The notes beneath the pieces are model-generated. The model searched no databases, had not been told where the DNA came from, and saw only the letters and a program-made list of their open reading frames with translations. The translations under genes were made by a program, and so were the position numbers. From NCBI GenBank assembly GCA_002224055.1, contig AZLU01000005.1, positions 248,001 through 312,000 on the forward strand: a stretch of DNA of 64,000 nucleotides, read 5' to 3'. Positions 12,376 to 26,107 of the stretch are shown piece after piece. Origin of the DNA: Pezizomycotina sp. ARF18. Taxonomy: Eukaryota > Ascomycota. Positions within the stretch are counted from its first letter, which is position 1. Each line of letters begins with the position of its first letter.

Positions 12376-13368
12376 TGCAGCGTTTTTCCCTTCGGGGGTG
12401 AAGATACTACGGCGGTTACTGTTGGTAGGAGAATTCTAGAATCGAGAAGGGCCGATTTCACGGTGGACGACGGTAAGCAGAAGCTGATCTGAGATCAACA
12501 GTAGTGTTGGGAAACGATGGTATTCTTACATCAAGGATCGGTTTCCTTTCGTATAGAAGCAAAGACTGTGAAGCTAGAGATGGCGGGAATTGTTAAAATG
12601 CGATAGATCCCAAGAGCTGAAAATGTCATGGGTCTTTAATTCCTGAGCTGAAAACCCTATAAGCGGTTGAAGATTTAGTTGATATTTTCCGGTTCCGACG
12701 CCCCACTAATCCGGATGTTCAAGACCTCCAAGAGGCCAAGGTCTATAACTGGCTTTATCGCAACTTCGTATGACGTGAAGCGTCTGTATACAGTACGTAT
12801 GATACAAGAGATTTAAAGAAGCAGGATAGGCAAAGAATGGCCGATGAATTGCGATGTTTAATTTTACCCTATAAAAACAATATCCCATACTAAACAACAA
12901 GGAGATAAACAACAAGGACAGAAGATAATCTTTTGTCGGGTATTTGTAAAGAGGAGATGTAACAGAGCTGAAGAATTCAAGTAATGTAACCCCGCCGGCG
13001 TCGATGTTGCCCCTCGCTCTCCTTATTTTGTTCCCTTGTGTTTTAGAGAACAGACAAGGGGAGTAGATATAAAAACAATGATAGAAGGGTTTAAAGTAAC
13101 ATATTTATAGTATCGCGAAACGTAATAAAAGAGGAAAGGACGCCAGCGCAAAGGATATAAAAACAAAAGAGAAAAAAGATAAAAAGTATACTACTTGTCA
13201 GTTATTTAAGAGATACCAATAACAATATCCGGCGCAAACATACTCATTCGACCTGTCCTTTTCTTAATCGGTGCGGGGAGCGGCCGAACTCCCAAATATC
13301 TTGAAGATGTCATGTATGTTAGCTTCAAGGCATAGCTGATACGATAGTTAAAAAACGATGGAGAGTTT
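12376..13368. other. Intergenic, A-rich
   Basis: About 1 kb with no supported gene. The right half (13,050-13,200) is rich in A and short AAAAG/AAAAC blocks, as fungal gene ends often are. Confidence 0.6.
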
Positions 13369-16300
13369 CTACTTACTCCTCTTTGAACCGAGCTTGGCGC
13401 CCTTCATGCCGCCAGTGATCATGTAAGCGCAGACGTAGCGGCATTCGGAGTTCCAGCAGTGTCCGCCATCTCTGGCTCCTTCGCTGCAGGGCGACGCTAT
13501 TGACGTTGCGTTGAGAGCACTGACATCGGCTTTTCCGATCTTGCTTGCCATGACGTCTTCTTTCGGTTCCTCCCCGAGCACTTCGGTAGCTAAATTAATC
13601 TTCTTCGGTCTGCCGCGCCGTGGTGGAACTTACCGGTCGTGTTGTGTCTGGAGATTCCGCCGCCGGGCTTTCCATCTCGTTCGCAACCTCGATTCGGCCT
13701 TAGACGAACGCTCGACGTCTTTCGGCTTCTCTCCATTATCAGCGGCGGCGGGTAGACATGTTGAGAGTAGAGGAGTGCTGGTATTTTGGAGGGTCCGGTG
13801 AAGTTTCGACTTTACTACGGGCTTCTTCTACCTTCTTCGCGTATTCTACGCGTTCATTGACGAGATTCTGATAGAAGTGCGGTCCGGAAACATTGAGTAG
13901 GTCATCAAGCGTGAGGAACTCCGGTTTCTCTATCGCATCAATAGCCTTCGCGGCTTCGTTCTCCTTGTTCTGCTCGTCCGCGTTGATTACGGAGTCAGGA
14001 AGATTTATCGACGGCTCCTTATGGACCGGTACGGATAAAAGTTGGTCGGAAGTCCGAGCTCTTAGAAGAAGGCTTGGCTTTCTTCCAAGTGAGGGGCTCG
14101 GTGGGATGTCGTAGGGCTCATCCTCTTCGTCCTCCGGTTTTCTCTTCGATGAAGTCTGTTTCTTTGGCTTTATTTTCTTCTCCGCCGCGAAGTATGCCGC
14201 CAGCAGCGGGATCACGGGACCGGACTCGACGGCAGCTGAGGCTCTTCGGAGGTATCTTCAAGCATAGTCTGTGGATGGAGGAAATAATAGTCCGTAAGTT
14301 AGCTAAGCCACCCCAACTGGCAGGTTCCGAAATAGATAGTTGATCACCTTGTCTCCCGCTTCAGCGGCGACATCCGACTTGGCCGCGGCTTCGTCCTTCT
14401 GCGCGGCAACATCGCCTCCAGTAATCGCCGCCACATTGAATCATCGTTCATCTCCTTCTGAATGTTGAAACGCGCAACGATGATGACTACGTACAGTTAG
14501 CACCTTCTACTACTGGCGGAAAGTGAGGGTAGCCTAGCCCTTACCTCCTTATACGGATCTCCAAGTTCTCCATTCATCGCCCTCTCAAAGGCAGTATCGA
14601 TATCCTCTCTCGCTTTACCGCCGTCACATTGTTGCCCATCAACCCTGTCTCCCGCGACTTCAAATCCGTGCTCTAAAAGGTCCTCCGTAGACAGCCAAGG
14701 TTCGGAAGTTCCTCGCCGCGAGAAGCGATTCAAGTACGTCTTCAAACTCGTCGTTCTTCAGGAAGAAATCGTGCATGTTATGCTCTTTCTGCACTCCTGG
14801 TCTTTCTGCCGTCAGAAAGGCCTTGCCGGTATTCCATTTATCGCCCGAGGTAGTCGAAAAGGTCCCTTCCCCCATGGATTCCGGGTCGAGCCAGTTGAGG
14901 AACGCGGACTCCGATTCTGGAACCAGTTTCTCAGCATTTGGTGTCGCTGGTGGAGACGTAGCTTATATTCCAACGAAGCGTCTGAATCTGAGCAATTTCA
15001 ATATTGCCGCTGCTACCTGACACGGGACCCTGCAAATCGGACATATCGACCTCGAAGTCCATGGACTCTCCCCTATCATTGTTGCGGTCTTGGCGAAGTG
15101 ATCCAGAATACGCTGTCCATCCGGCTGCTGGTTTATGGGGTTCGGGTTCAGGCCCCAGAGCGTAGAAAAGGACCTGCAATCCGCTCCGGCGGCGGTGTGT
15201 ATGAGTGATATGACTGTTGCGCCATATACTCATCAATATCCATAGACTGTAGAAGGGTGTTAAACGAATTCTCGGCATCTCGGATGATGGCGTCGTCAAT
15301 AGTCATCCCGTCAAAGTCACTCGAATCCTCCATACCCTTCATCTGTGTATCCTCCGACGGTTCAGTTACTTCGTGTTTGTTGACGCCGATGTACTCCCAG
15401 TCGGGAACTTGTCCAGCTCACTCGGATCCTGGGCCCCCTCCATCAGAGTATCCTCTGCAGTCTGAGTAACTCCACATCTATCGCCGGTGCCGCGCTCGAG
15501 GGCCTTGTAAACTTCGCTAATCTCCCAGCGACACGAAGGCATTTCATGATTAGATTGCCATCGTAATCTTGACCTGCTAGATCCACATCCGATTCCAAAT
15601 CCATCGGAGTATCTTCCGGAGACAATATGCTCGACGGCGCCGCGGGGATCGATTGGTTGACTTCGCTACCCATGGTCCCAGCGGAAGAAAAGACGACATC
15701 CGACATACGCAGGAGCTACCATTATCTGCCGCTTGATGTTCCGTGTCCATCGCGTCGCCTTCGTGTTCGGAAGATTCCTGCAACCGCAACGGAAGCACTT
15801 CCCAATGATGGTCCTGCTCTGCCTGCTCATTGCCTTCGTCTTTGTTCTTATGTTCTTTGACTTCTGAACGTACGAGGCCCTTAGGTGCGCTAATGTCGGT
15901 CTGCTTAGCTCCGCAATGCGAAGGAATGGATACATTTGCATCAACTGAGGGAGTTTGAATACGGCTGGTGAAATTCTCCTTCGGGCCTGAGTGTTGCCGA
16001 GTCGTAGCGATGCCAATGAGCCAAGCTTTTCAAGGCCAACGCCCTCCGGATGCGTAGCAGGTTCGATTGCCTCACCACAACGAGGCAGCATATCTTCGCA
16101 GGCACAGCGGACCTCTCCTGAACCTTAGAACCCTCCAAGACAGGAATCGTATCCTCGAAATGCGATTCCTCAGCCTGCAGCGAGACCGCTGCTGCAGGCG
16201 AGACATCGAGCGCGGTAGGGTAGCTCGAAGCGTTAGTGAGGACAAAAATCCTTCTCCGCGTTCTGACTGAGCATTGAACTCGAGGAAGCAAGATCGACGC

Positions 16301-17126
16301 TGGTGGTCTCCGGTTCCTCCTCTTCTTCTGAAACCATTTCTTCCGCCTCGAGGTAGATGAGCATGCACGAAGACGGTGAGAAGAAGGTAATCATACCCTC
16401 GAAATCGTGAAATAGCTGAGTATCGACCGTCGCACTTGTAGCCTTCTGAAGCTGCTCTTTAGCCCCTTTGAAGAATACAGCCTTTTGTGAACCCGCTGTG
16501 CTTCCGAAGCCGTACCCTGATCCTCGGAATGCTTGAGAGCGCGCGCCGACGGTGGGAAGAAAGTATTTGCGTCTTTGGGATGACAAAGCAGCTGAAGATC
16601 GTCTGTAGTGCCGTGATCCGGTTTCCTTCGATCAGTTGGAGGAATGCGTGCTTCTCTGGTTCCGCTTCTCTTCAGGAGCGATTTCGTGCGCTTGTAGATA
16701 GTTGAGTAAGCACGCCGCCGGCATGATGAAAGGAATCTTTGTTCGAGATCGTGAGAGAACTGGAAATCGAGAGTTGCGCCGCTAGTTTGCGGGAGCAGGA
16801 CCTGTAGAAGGCTAGCGGTGTGTGACTCCTGGCAGTAGATACCCGCGACAGTGTTGTTGGAGATATCATCGACTACTTTCGCTGGTGTTTCAGACTCCGA
16901 TGTCGATGGATTCGTGGCATCTTGGTAAACCGAGAAGAGGCCGAGGGGTTGTGAGATGGAGTTGGATGATTCGCTGGGAAATAGATAGCAGATAGTAGAT
17001 TTGCCTGCCGTAGCAGCCATTCGAGTTCGTGATGTCTCTAAAGACGTTTTCTAGAACGCCGGTGGCGCCCTTATAGCAGTACTGCATCCCAGCAATGGGA
17101 AGCACAGCGGATGCTGTAATATGCAA
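13369..17126 (-). CDS. Long disordered acidic protein (frame-interrupted), possible AT-hook
   Basis: A chain of minus-strand coding segments from a possible ATG at 17126 (or 17018) to a stop at 13369. Composition is Ser/Thr/Glu/Asp-rich, with acidic patches (EEEEEPETTS near 16,310; a string of DE/SMD segments at 14.9-15.7 kb) and a basic patch KPKKQTSSKRK near 14,180. Two introns look right: 14458-14544 (GTAAGG...CAG) and 14269-14347 (GTGATC...CAG). Near the C-terminus one frame reads PPRRGRPKKINL (rc of about 13,590-13,623), an AT-hook-like motif, but a GTAAGT just upstream could place it in an intron. The last segment has four Cys between residues GARDGGHCWNSE and RYVCAY. Coding moves between frames at least six times. 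Whether this is one gene or two adjacent ones is unresolved. A segment FLTLDDLLNVSGPHFY weakly recalls a kinetochore Spc7/KNL1 helix; I do not rely on it. It is divergent from the gene at 18.3 kb. Confidence 0.5.
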
Positions 17127-17239
17127 ACTTGCTTGAGAAGGTAATCGCAGAGATAGATCTCTTGATCTATTACTTTATGAAGTTTAAAGTATGACTACAG
17201 TTGTTAATGAAGTAACTTGAAATCAATCTGTAAGTACTA

Positions 17240-17279
<40 letters not shown>

Positions 17280-18303
17280 TTTGAAGGATGGATAGGAAAC
17301 TTAGTAAGAGATTGTTGAGTTGAATGTTGGTTGGAAAATAATAGTAGCAAAATAAAGAATTGAAGTATATTATTATTATTATTATGTTGATTTTTTTTTT
17401 TTTGCTCCACCAAATTTGCCCTCAACACCACAAATATCCTATCACCTACTCTCCGACTGCTTTCCTGAGTATTCTAACCCGTTATTTTGATCTTATTAAA
17501 TTGAACCCCCCTCCGTTCACGGAATACTTTAACATTACGATGCTCTACTAAATAATAAAAAAAATTTTTTTAAGATGGTAGTTTACTCCCGCTTTATTAT
17601 TAAAATTGTTAAAAACTCCTTGCTAATATAATTGTTGATGTGGCTATCGATTAATGCATCGAGACAATTTTGATCCCGTTGAGACTATAGCTAGTTTTAA
17701 CTTTGTAAAAATTTGACGATCGAACATTTTTATTTCAGGTCATCATCGCCTCGTTCTGCCTCCTGCAATCCATGGTATTTTTTTTTCTTTGTCCCGCGTC
17801 CGTATTTTGATCAATTCGTCGAAAGTTCTGCAGAGAAACAAACGTCAAGACGTCAGCAGTGTATTATTGTTAGTAAGGCATCCCGCGGCATTAGGCTGGA
17901 CTGGATAGACTTTCTTCGCGTCCTGTATATATATATATATATATTTGGCTTCAACACCACAAATCAAACTATCGCCAACCCTTTTCTAAACATTTCCCAC
18001 CTTTTTTTTAAAAAAAATTTAATTAAATTCATTCCTAACCTTTTTCTTTTCTTTTCTTTTCTTTTCTTTTCTTTCCTTTCTTTCTTTGTCGCCGATTTAT
18101 AAACATACTTCAGTCATAACCAACTTAAAACGAAAGCAAATAAATAGAAAGAGGATAAAAATTGATAAAAGAGAGGAAAGGAGTTAAAAGAAGAAGCAAA
18201 TTTGCAAAACGTTTATAAAAAGAAGGAAGAGAAGAGCTTCGAGATTAAAGAAAAGAGAAAGAAAACGGAACCTATAATCAATTCGTCAAGAACTCGTTTT
18301 AAA
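17127..18303. promoter_or_regulatory. Shared divergent intergenic region with microsatellites
   Basis: AT-rich 1.2 kb between two divergent genes, so it probably holds both promoters. It contains a 13-unit AGT microsatellite (17241-17279), an ATT run near 17,370-17,384, a TA run (17925-17944) and a CTTTT-type pyrimidine tract (about 18041-18087). A long C/T tract followed by an A/G-rich leader just before the ATG at 18304 is typical of fungal core promoters. No specific transcription factor site was identified. Confidence 0.45.
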
Positions 18304-20818
18304 ATGAACGAGCCACCTAACAATCAGAAGGCAGCATCGCCCACGACGCTGCACCTTCACCAGTTCTAAACGCGCGCTCGCCGTCTTCCTCACCGTCAAG
18401 CGACATCGCGCGCGGGTACATGCAAAATGTCGCGGCACGGCAAGCATCGAGTCCAACCCGCCTCCATACCAGCCGCAGCATCAACAGTTCCGCAAGGGGC
18501 AAATTACAGCCGGGCACAACGCTGGTTCCGACAGTACCGCCGCAAACACGCGCTCATCAACATAGCGAACAAAGCTCTGCCGGACACCCTATCGACAATC
18601 ACCTTGCCGTTGCTTATTAACGAGACCGCCAGCTCGAAAGTAGCATACTCACGCTGAAGGGGTTCTCAGGAGTCCCAGCAGACGCCCTCGCGTCGATGGT
18701 CTCTGCGCTGAGTAGCCTAAAAGCGGAAGTCCAGAGGAGGACACAACTCGAAATCGGCAGCGCTAACCAAAAACCTCCGACAACGGAAACCCCCCTTCCC
18801 CAAGCCGTCGAAGGGTTTGACGCCCCTGCATCTCCGCCCCGCGAGCCCACGCAGCAGCACCAGGGTACCAGCGCCTCCTCGCTACCTCATCCTCCCGCCG
18901 GAGATGCTCAAGAAGGACCAGCACCTCACACATTCGTCGAATACCGGTATCTGTCGTATGTTTCTTCCATTCTCCTTCCCGTACTCCTCAAACCAAAACA
19001 ATATGAATGAGTTCCCCACTGACGATATTCTCTATAGGCCACATCAAAGAGGAGAAGCAAGGCGCTATTGAGCGGACCCGCGACGATGCAGATGAAGTTA
19101 GCTCTGCACCCGTCCCTCCTCCGAAGAGAGGCCGTGGGCGACCAAGAAAGAATCCGGACGAGAGGAAGAATGTCGAGAAGAAAAATGTCAAGAAGAAAAT
19201 TTTTGGGAAGGAAAATGTCGAGAAGAAGAAAAGCGGTGTTGCCGGGACTCTTAACGGTCCCAATAACGTCAGCTCTTCGCCGCAGCCCCTGCAAAGAGGC
19301 CCGCGGCAGGCCCAGAAAGCACCCACTCCCAGCGCCGCAAACGGTCACGACTCCACAGCCAACCGCTATCCCTCACTACCCTCCAACGGCCTCCAAACCC
19401 CGATCTCGCAGGAAGCAACTGCACCCACGCCGCAGCCTCCCGCCCCCGAAGCTCAGACACCAGGGCCCTTATCGCAGCAGGCCTGGACCGTCCGGCGCCT
19501 CGTTACCACACGCTATCCCAACTACTGCAACACCACAGCCAGTAGCTGTCGCTCCACCACTTCTCAACGGCATTCAACCGAATCGCCTGTTCCACTGCGA
19601 CGAGTACTCCGCCGCCGCAGTCAATGGCTCGACGGTTAAAACCGCACGCGAAACCGGCGCATGCTTATCGTCGTAGAACGGCACCAGCGCTTACACTTCG
19701 CACAAGACCCAACCCATTACCATCCCTCCTCACAACCTCCATGAAAACGCCCCCGATGCTCCTAACGGCACCGAAACTTCTGGTGACGCCAGCACCGCTC
19801 CGGACCATTACCCGCGAAAAAGCCGCCTCTCGGCCTGCGCTTGCTCATAATGATCTGCTGTCGCAGCCTACACAGCAAGTCAATCCTTCACCACCGCTGG
19901 GGACCGGCGCCGGGAGCGATGCTCTCATGGAGCAGCAGCTCTACAACAAGGCTAACACGTCTGCCGAACTTTCCGTCTTAAAATCTCTCCCGTCTCCGAA
20001 CCCTCGGCAAACATGCGCTGCAACTATTCTTTCCAACCTCTCCCTCAACCACCAACGCTCCTCACATCGCCAACGTCACTACGAAACAGCAGGAGCAGCA
20101 GCTTACTTCACCAGCGCACGGCGACGGCGCGGGACAGACGCCCTCATGGAGCAACAACTCCAGAACGAGGCTAACATGTCCGCCGAGCTCTCAGTCCTGA
20201 ACATGTCAGGGTTTCGGAGGCTCGGCAATTCGCACTCCAGCAATATTCCCTCCTCTCCATCCTCCGCGAATACCTCCCGCATCGCTGCCGTCCCCGCTGA
20301 AGATCAACTGCAGCAAGATGGAAACTCGAACGGAGAAGCTGCCGCCGCCGAAGACGAGAGAGGCGAAGCTCCGTACGAAATCGGCGACGACACCCTCGAT
20401 TGCGTCACGGAAAAGCTCGGCGAGCTCCTGAGCGTCTTCCTGTCTGGAGACGAAGCGCTTATCCAGGGAGTTCTGCTTTCGCGCACCGACGGCGTAAGGC
20501 TCCTGCTCAGATGGCGCACCAAGACCCGGAGAACGAGGATCTCGGCACTGTAAAGCGCCACGTCATGGAGCAACTCAAGAAGATGGGTGCGTTCGAGCAT
20601 CAGCCGGGACGGGATGGCCAGGATGGCCAGGATGGCCACGGAGATGGTTACCGCGAGGAACCAGGGAATGTAACTTTGGAGTTTGGTCGGGTCCTGGCGG
20701 GTATGTCGGACGGCGAGTTGGCAGAGCAGAAGCCCACGGCGGCGGCGGAAAGCTCTCTGGAGCCAGCGCTTGAGACAAAGCGCGGGGAAAAAGAGGTACA
20801 TCTTAATTTCAGTCGCCC

Positions 20819-20851
<33 letters not shown>

Positions 20852-20999
20852 CCAAAAGAAGTTTGATCGAGGGATAAGCGAAACTTCTCTAAGCGTGGAC
20901 AGGAATATACAGGTACGTCAACTTCAAAGAAACGATCTTCAAGCTAACAACGATCAAACGAATCTGTTTCAATCTAGGTATCGACAACTCGGAGGCTGA
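18304..20999 (+). CDS. AT-hook, low-complexity nuclear protein (frame-interrupted)
   Basis: Plus-strand coding chain starting at an ATG at 18304 (MNEPPNNQKAASPTTLH). The first part is Pro/Ser/Ala-rich, with a short helix-like segment ADALASMVSALSSLKAEVQR. An intron of about 91 nt fits 18947-19037 (GTATCT...CTGAC...ATAG). The next exon carries PKRGRGRPRKNP (19121-19156), a canonical AT-hook that binds the minor groove of AT-rich DNA, followed by a Lys-rich stretch and a long Pro/Gln/Ala-rich region. Two internal copies of DALMEQQL-x-N-x-AN-x-SAELSVL lie at about 19,918 and 20,140. The end contains a Gly/Asp repeat (DGQDGQDGHGDG). Coding changes frame several times, and a 31-nt poly(dA) (20820-20850) lies in or beside the last exon, so the stop at 20999 is provisional. 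A chromatin or transcription role is inferred from the AT-hook only. Confidence 0.5.
20820..20850. repeat. 31-nt poly(dA) tract
   Basis: Longest homopolymer in the window, near the 3' end of the AT-hook gene. It is directly preceded by a GTACAT...TTTCAG stretch that may be part of an intron. Confidence 0.95.
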
Positions 21000-21316
21000 C
21001 GGCGAGCGCTCCGAAATCCCAATAAGAAGCTAAAGACTTAGCAGCTTCGATCTGCACGAAAGAATTGCAACTTGAAGCTCAAACACATTAATCTTGAAAA
21101 TCTAAGACCAAGAAAAAAAAAAAAAGCTACCCGCAAGATATAAATTACATAAAAACATCTACAAATTAACAGCGTGAGAGCTGATGACGGAACGGGGAAG
21201 GGGAGTTTTAGTGTGTTCAGGTCTACATCACGATGGTTTTCTTATTCAGAGAAATATTTTTCATCTCATTATTTATCATTTTAACACGAACCGGGAGGAC
21301 TTTTTCAAAATAGGTC

Positions 21317-21321
21317 TCGAC
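21317..21321. repeat. Target-site duplication, left (TCGAC)
   Basis: Five bases directly outside the left LTR. They are identical to the five bases directly outside the right LTR. Confidence 0.85.
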
Positions 21322-21561
21322 TGTAGGATGAAGATCAAAATTGTCAATTGCATGAAGAACAAAACTATCTACCGAGGGCAGTATCCTACCGTTATATACA
21401 AAAGGAATTCCATATAAAACGAATCTTCACGATGTTAATATCCTCGCATCGATGTATGCCGTTCATTATAGAGCTCGGCCGAGGTCGGTCGATATATAGC
21501 GCTACGGGCAATTCTCGATATATTCGTGCGTTTAATATTCCTTTACTACTTATATCTAACA
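21322..21561 (-). repeat. Left LTR (3' LTR of the Copia element)
   Basis: 240 bp, beginning TG and ending CA on the plus strand. It aligns end to end with 26108-26349, with differences that are mostly transitions. Both copies share the block GAGCTCGGCCGAGGTCGGTC, a GC-rich palindrome-like core. CpA and TpG are less depleted here than in the interior. Confidence 0.9.
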
Positions 21562-24500
21562 GCCTCCCTTACCCGCTATAGGCCGAGGCCTCCCTATTCT
21601 TTATGATCTAAGATAGGGCGTACTCCTAGCGCCTACCTTAGTTTAACGAATACTAGTAGAGCTAGCGGTTTAGTAAATATATCGGCGACGTTATTAGCCG
21701 ATACGACACGCGCTAGCGCGATCTTAATCTTTAATTTTCTCCCTAATAAAATAATATTTAATATCGATATACTTAGTTTATTATTAACGTTATAAGCCGC
21801 GTTTATAGCTAGGTAGTAGGCGCCTATATTATTAATTTTTAATTTAACGGAATTATCTTCTCGTTACTAGTAGCCTCGATCTACTAGTTTATAAGTAGAC
21901 TTAACTAGAGTATCCTTCTAAGCTATACTACCTTCTAAGTCGCGGCGCTAAGTACCGTATATTTTACCTCCGTTATTAAAATAGCGACGGTAGTTTATTT
22001 ATAGATATAAACGATACTACTTTTATATTATAAAGGCGTAGCTACTAACTAAGCGGCGATCTTTAGCTTGAGTAAAGTCGCTATTTATATATCCCTAAGC
22101 TATATCTCTCTATTAGTATTACTTAGGCTAAAGTATAGGCCGTACTTACGCGTCCCCTATAGATAGCGTAGTAATTGCTACATCGCGGTATATTATAAGT
22201 CCCTAGGTAGGTATAAAGGTAGCTAATTCTAAACTAAGCGAAGGCTATTTCTAGGCGCGTCTAAACCGTTAGATACTAAGTTCCTCTAAGTTTACTATAA
22301 TAGTTCTTCGGTCTAACGATTTAATTCTTCTCGGGACGGCGTAGCGCGGGATATAAACTATTAGTATTACCGCGACTACGTAGTTCTATATACTATAACG
22401 TTAAGTAATCTATCGATATATACCTTCTACGATAAGTATATCGTCCTTTTATAGCGATTCCTCTCGATTTAAGCTCTAAGAAGTATACCGCGTTATTAAA
22501 TTATTTAATATTAAGCCGTTTAAGTAGCTCTTTTTTAATCTTATCGGCTAATTTATATATATAATAATAAGTAAGTTATTAATAAATATAAAAATATATA
22601 CACGACGCTTCCCGTATCGATATCTCTTAAGCTATAGTATATACCTATTATAGGGTAATTAATATAATCCATACTAGTTAGTACTTATAAAGTTTACTAT
22701 TTTAGATTAATACGAGATACGTAGGCTATATATCGATTTAATAAGGCGAAGTATACTACGCCTTGTATATTAGTTTATTAGGAATCGTCTATATTAGTAT
22801 ATACTCTTTAGGTATAAGTATATTTACTTACTAATTAGACGCTAGATCTTTTTTAAAAATATAGAGGTAATATCTCTATATTATACCTTAAGATTTAAGC
22901 GGCGGCTACCGCTAAATAGCGTCTATAAAAATTTAATAACTAGTAAATATATATTGTTATTTTATTAATCCTATAGATAGCCTAGAACTACTAGTCTTAC
23001 CTTATAGTAAACGATCTCGTTTTAAGCGTTTTATTTACGGTGAAGTACTTACTTTAGTAGTAGTAAACGCTACTACTTAATTCTCTCATATCTATTTAAA
23101 TTAGTTCTTATACGCCGTATTTCTAGTAAAAATAGTTCTTCCTTTATTACTACTTATTATTTATTTTCTCTAGCGATTATATTATCTAAGCGTAGGTAAC
23201 GGTATTTAGATCTTAATATCCTAGTAATAGCGAGGGCTACCGCGTTAGTAAGAGTTCAAGGAGCTACTCTAAGCGTAAACGTAGAATCGTTATACTCGAT
23301 CTATCGCGGTAGATTTAATTTAGCGGCTATTATAAAATAAAAAGTTTATAGTATCTTATACCGAGTTAGATATATACTCTAACTATCTTACTATTACCTT
23401 TAAATTTTATATATTTCCCTTTCTATACTCTTATAGTAAGTTTATTAATAAAATAATAATTTTTTACCTATATATTAGTATTAAACGGTAGAGTTTATTA
23501 ATATCTAAGTTTATAGCTTAATATGCTTGTAAGGCGTCTTAACCGCAAGTACCTTTATAGGTAATATATTTTTTAGTTTATAAATATATTAGACGGCTTT
23601 TTTCTATAGATAAAGCGGTAGATCTATATTATAAAAACGCCGCGCGCGCCTTATTTATAAAGTTAGTAAAAGCGTTTTACTACTCTATTTAGCTATAATC
23701 GTTTTACACGCGTACTGCTACTACTCGATACTATATAAGCTAATATATCCTTAAATTTACTATCATTAACTAATCGCTATACTTACCGCCGCTATTATAA
23801 CGAACGACGAGAATAGAGTATAATAATATTAATCGTAGCCTTTCGAGTTAGAGCGCTTTATAGCGTATTTAGTAATTCGCGCCTTAATCTATTTATCTAT
23901 TGTCTATTAATTATTCTTCTTATTACTATATAGAAGTATCTAGCCGTATTAAGTTATATTATTACTATATTATTAAATCTACTACTATTTTTAAACTCTA
24001 TTATTTATAGGGCGCTATCTTATATCTATATAAATCTTACGTAGAGGCCGGTTTTTTAAGTTATTAGCGCTTAAGCGCCTAACGGTATATATTTACCTAT
24101 TTATATATACTTCGTAGGGACGTTAAATATACGTACCCTCTTAATAGTTATACCTAGATCTTATAATAAACGATAAAGATTAATTTATTTAAATAGCTAA
24201 GCGCCTAGTACTATTCCTACGCTATTCGCTCTATTTTATAACGAGTACCTATTACTATATATTGAGCTAGTTTATAATAGTTTCGTTACTATTTTATATA
24301 ACTATTAGGAATATTCTTCCCTACTTAGGCGCTTAAAGAGTAATTTTACCCGTTTTATAATATTAAAACGTTAGTACGTCTTAATCTGAGAGTTAAACGT
24401 TAGTCCCCGTTTAACTAACTACGCTACTAATAGTAGCTTAGCTATCTAAATTCCTTATAATAATAGACGCTAGTTATCGTAACGACTTAGCGTTACTATA

Positions 24501-26107
24501 ATATTTACTTTAAGGCGTAACGTTTCTAATATAAGTAGAATAATATAATCGTCCCTTAATTATATATATAAGGTAGTTTAAGCTATACGGCTCTTATAGA
24601 TTTTTTTATTATCTTATAATATAATTACTATTACGCTATTAGCGTATTATTAACCGTTATTTAAACTGGTACGGTATACTCGTAATACTATTCTAAATAT
24701 TGTTATTTCGCTCATATATTCATGGCTATCTATATTTAGTCTTTATTTTCTTTATAGTTTATAGCTAAGGCGGCGCTTTCTAGCTTTATAGATAGGCGCG
24801 GCGGTTAGCGGTAGGCCGGCGTAAAAGAGTCTATCTCGTTCCTCTAGCGTTATCTAATAATACTAGCCGGCGCTATCCTATAATCGAACCGGGTCTAAAA
24901 TTCTTCTTTATTACTAGCGTTAATTGTAAGATCGAACGCCTATAGTATAGTTATATAATAGCTATATTCTCTGTATATATAGTACTATACTCTCTATATT
25001 ATATGCTTTACGGTAGCGCGCCTTACTAGCTATTATAGCTATTAAATTCTCCGCGACTATGACCTTCTCTTAGAGGGCGTCCGCGCTATCTTAATACGTT
25101 CTACTTTTTTTTATTACTAATTAGTATTTATATTATTATTAGTATCCTTATTACCGGTGTCTATTCTTATTACTATATAGGCTATATTTTATTACTCTTA
25201 TTCTTCTTTCTAGCGCGGTTTATATCGGCGCTTAATTTATTATATGTAAGCTTCTATACTTTTTAACGTATTTTTCTTAGCTTAGTAGACTTATTACTTA
25301 CTCGAGATTTATCGTAACGCCTCCTACTACTATTAGTAACGTAATAGAGGATAATATAGTATTATATGACTTAGGTAATCCTTTTAAAATGTTCTTAATA
25401 AGCTAATTATTGCGGAGTTCTAAGTTAAGAGCCTTTAATTTTATTTATTATTCTTTTACGCGGTTAATATACGTATATATAGTATCGTCGTCTTTCTAAT
25501 ATATGTTTATTAGCTAAAGTTCTAATATTTATTGATTCGCCTTATTATTTATAAAGTTTGTAGATTTAAGGGCTATTTAAACGGCCTACGCTCTTCGTTT
25601 ATCGGCGTTAAAGTAATAAATCTACTCGATTCCTATTATAAAAATAATAAGTACTATTATCGTATCGTAATAAGCCTATTCGTCTTTACTAAGCTTCTTA
25701 TCCGGGGTTTTAGATTTTACGATAGTATTAGCGAGCTTCGATATATATAGTTTTATAAGTATACGCCTTTTTTAGAGTAGCTAGTCGCTACTCTATTTAA
25801 GTAGCGGGATAGGATTATAGTAAATCGCTTATTATACGATATTAGATGGCTCGAGTATACTCGGCGCTATATAGTAGGTATCTTCTATTAGGGTCGGCGG
25901 GCGTAATATTAGGGCTATTTGCTCTACTATAGCCGAGCGTACTCGTAATACCTCGCGACGGCGCGATAGACGGCGAGATAAGGATAGAGTTATTTTTAAG
26001 AACGTATTACGTTATGAGCTTCGCGACGTTGCTGTCTAAGATCTAGATATCGTTTCGAGATAGCGCGGGATATAGCTATTACTTTTTATATATAGTTGTT
26101 GCTACTA

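Noticed and set aside
12203-12439. Plus-strand ORF opposite the broken gene at 11.8-12.4 kb
   Set aside because: Shadow frame of the minus-strand coding remnant, which has better protein-like composition.
13739-14215. Resemblance of FLTLDDLLNVSGPHFY to the kinetochore Spc7/KNL1 family
   Set aside because: One short segment only; no MELT repeats or RWD domain seen. Left as unknown.
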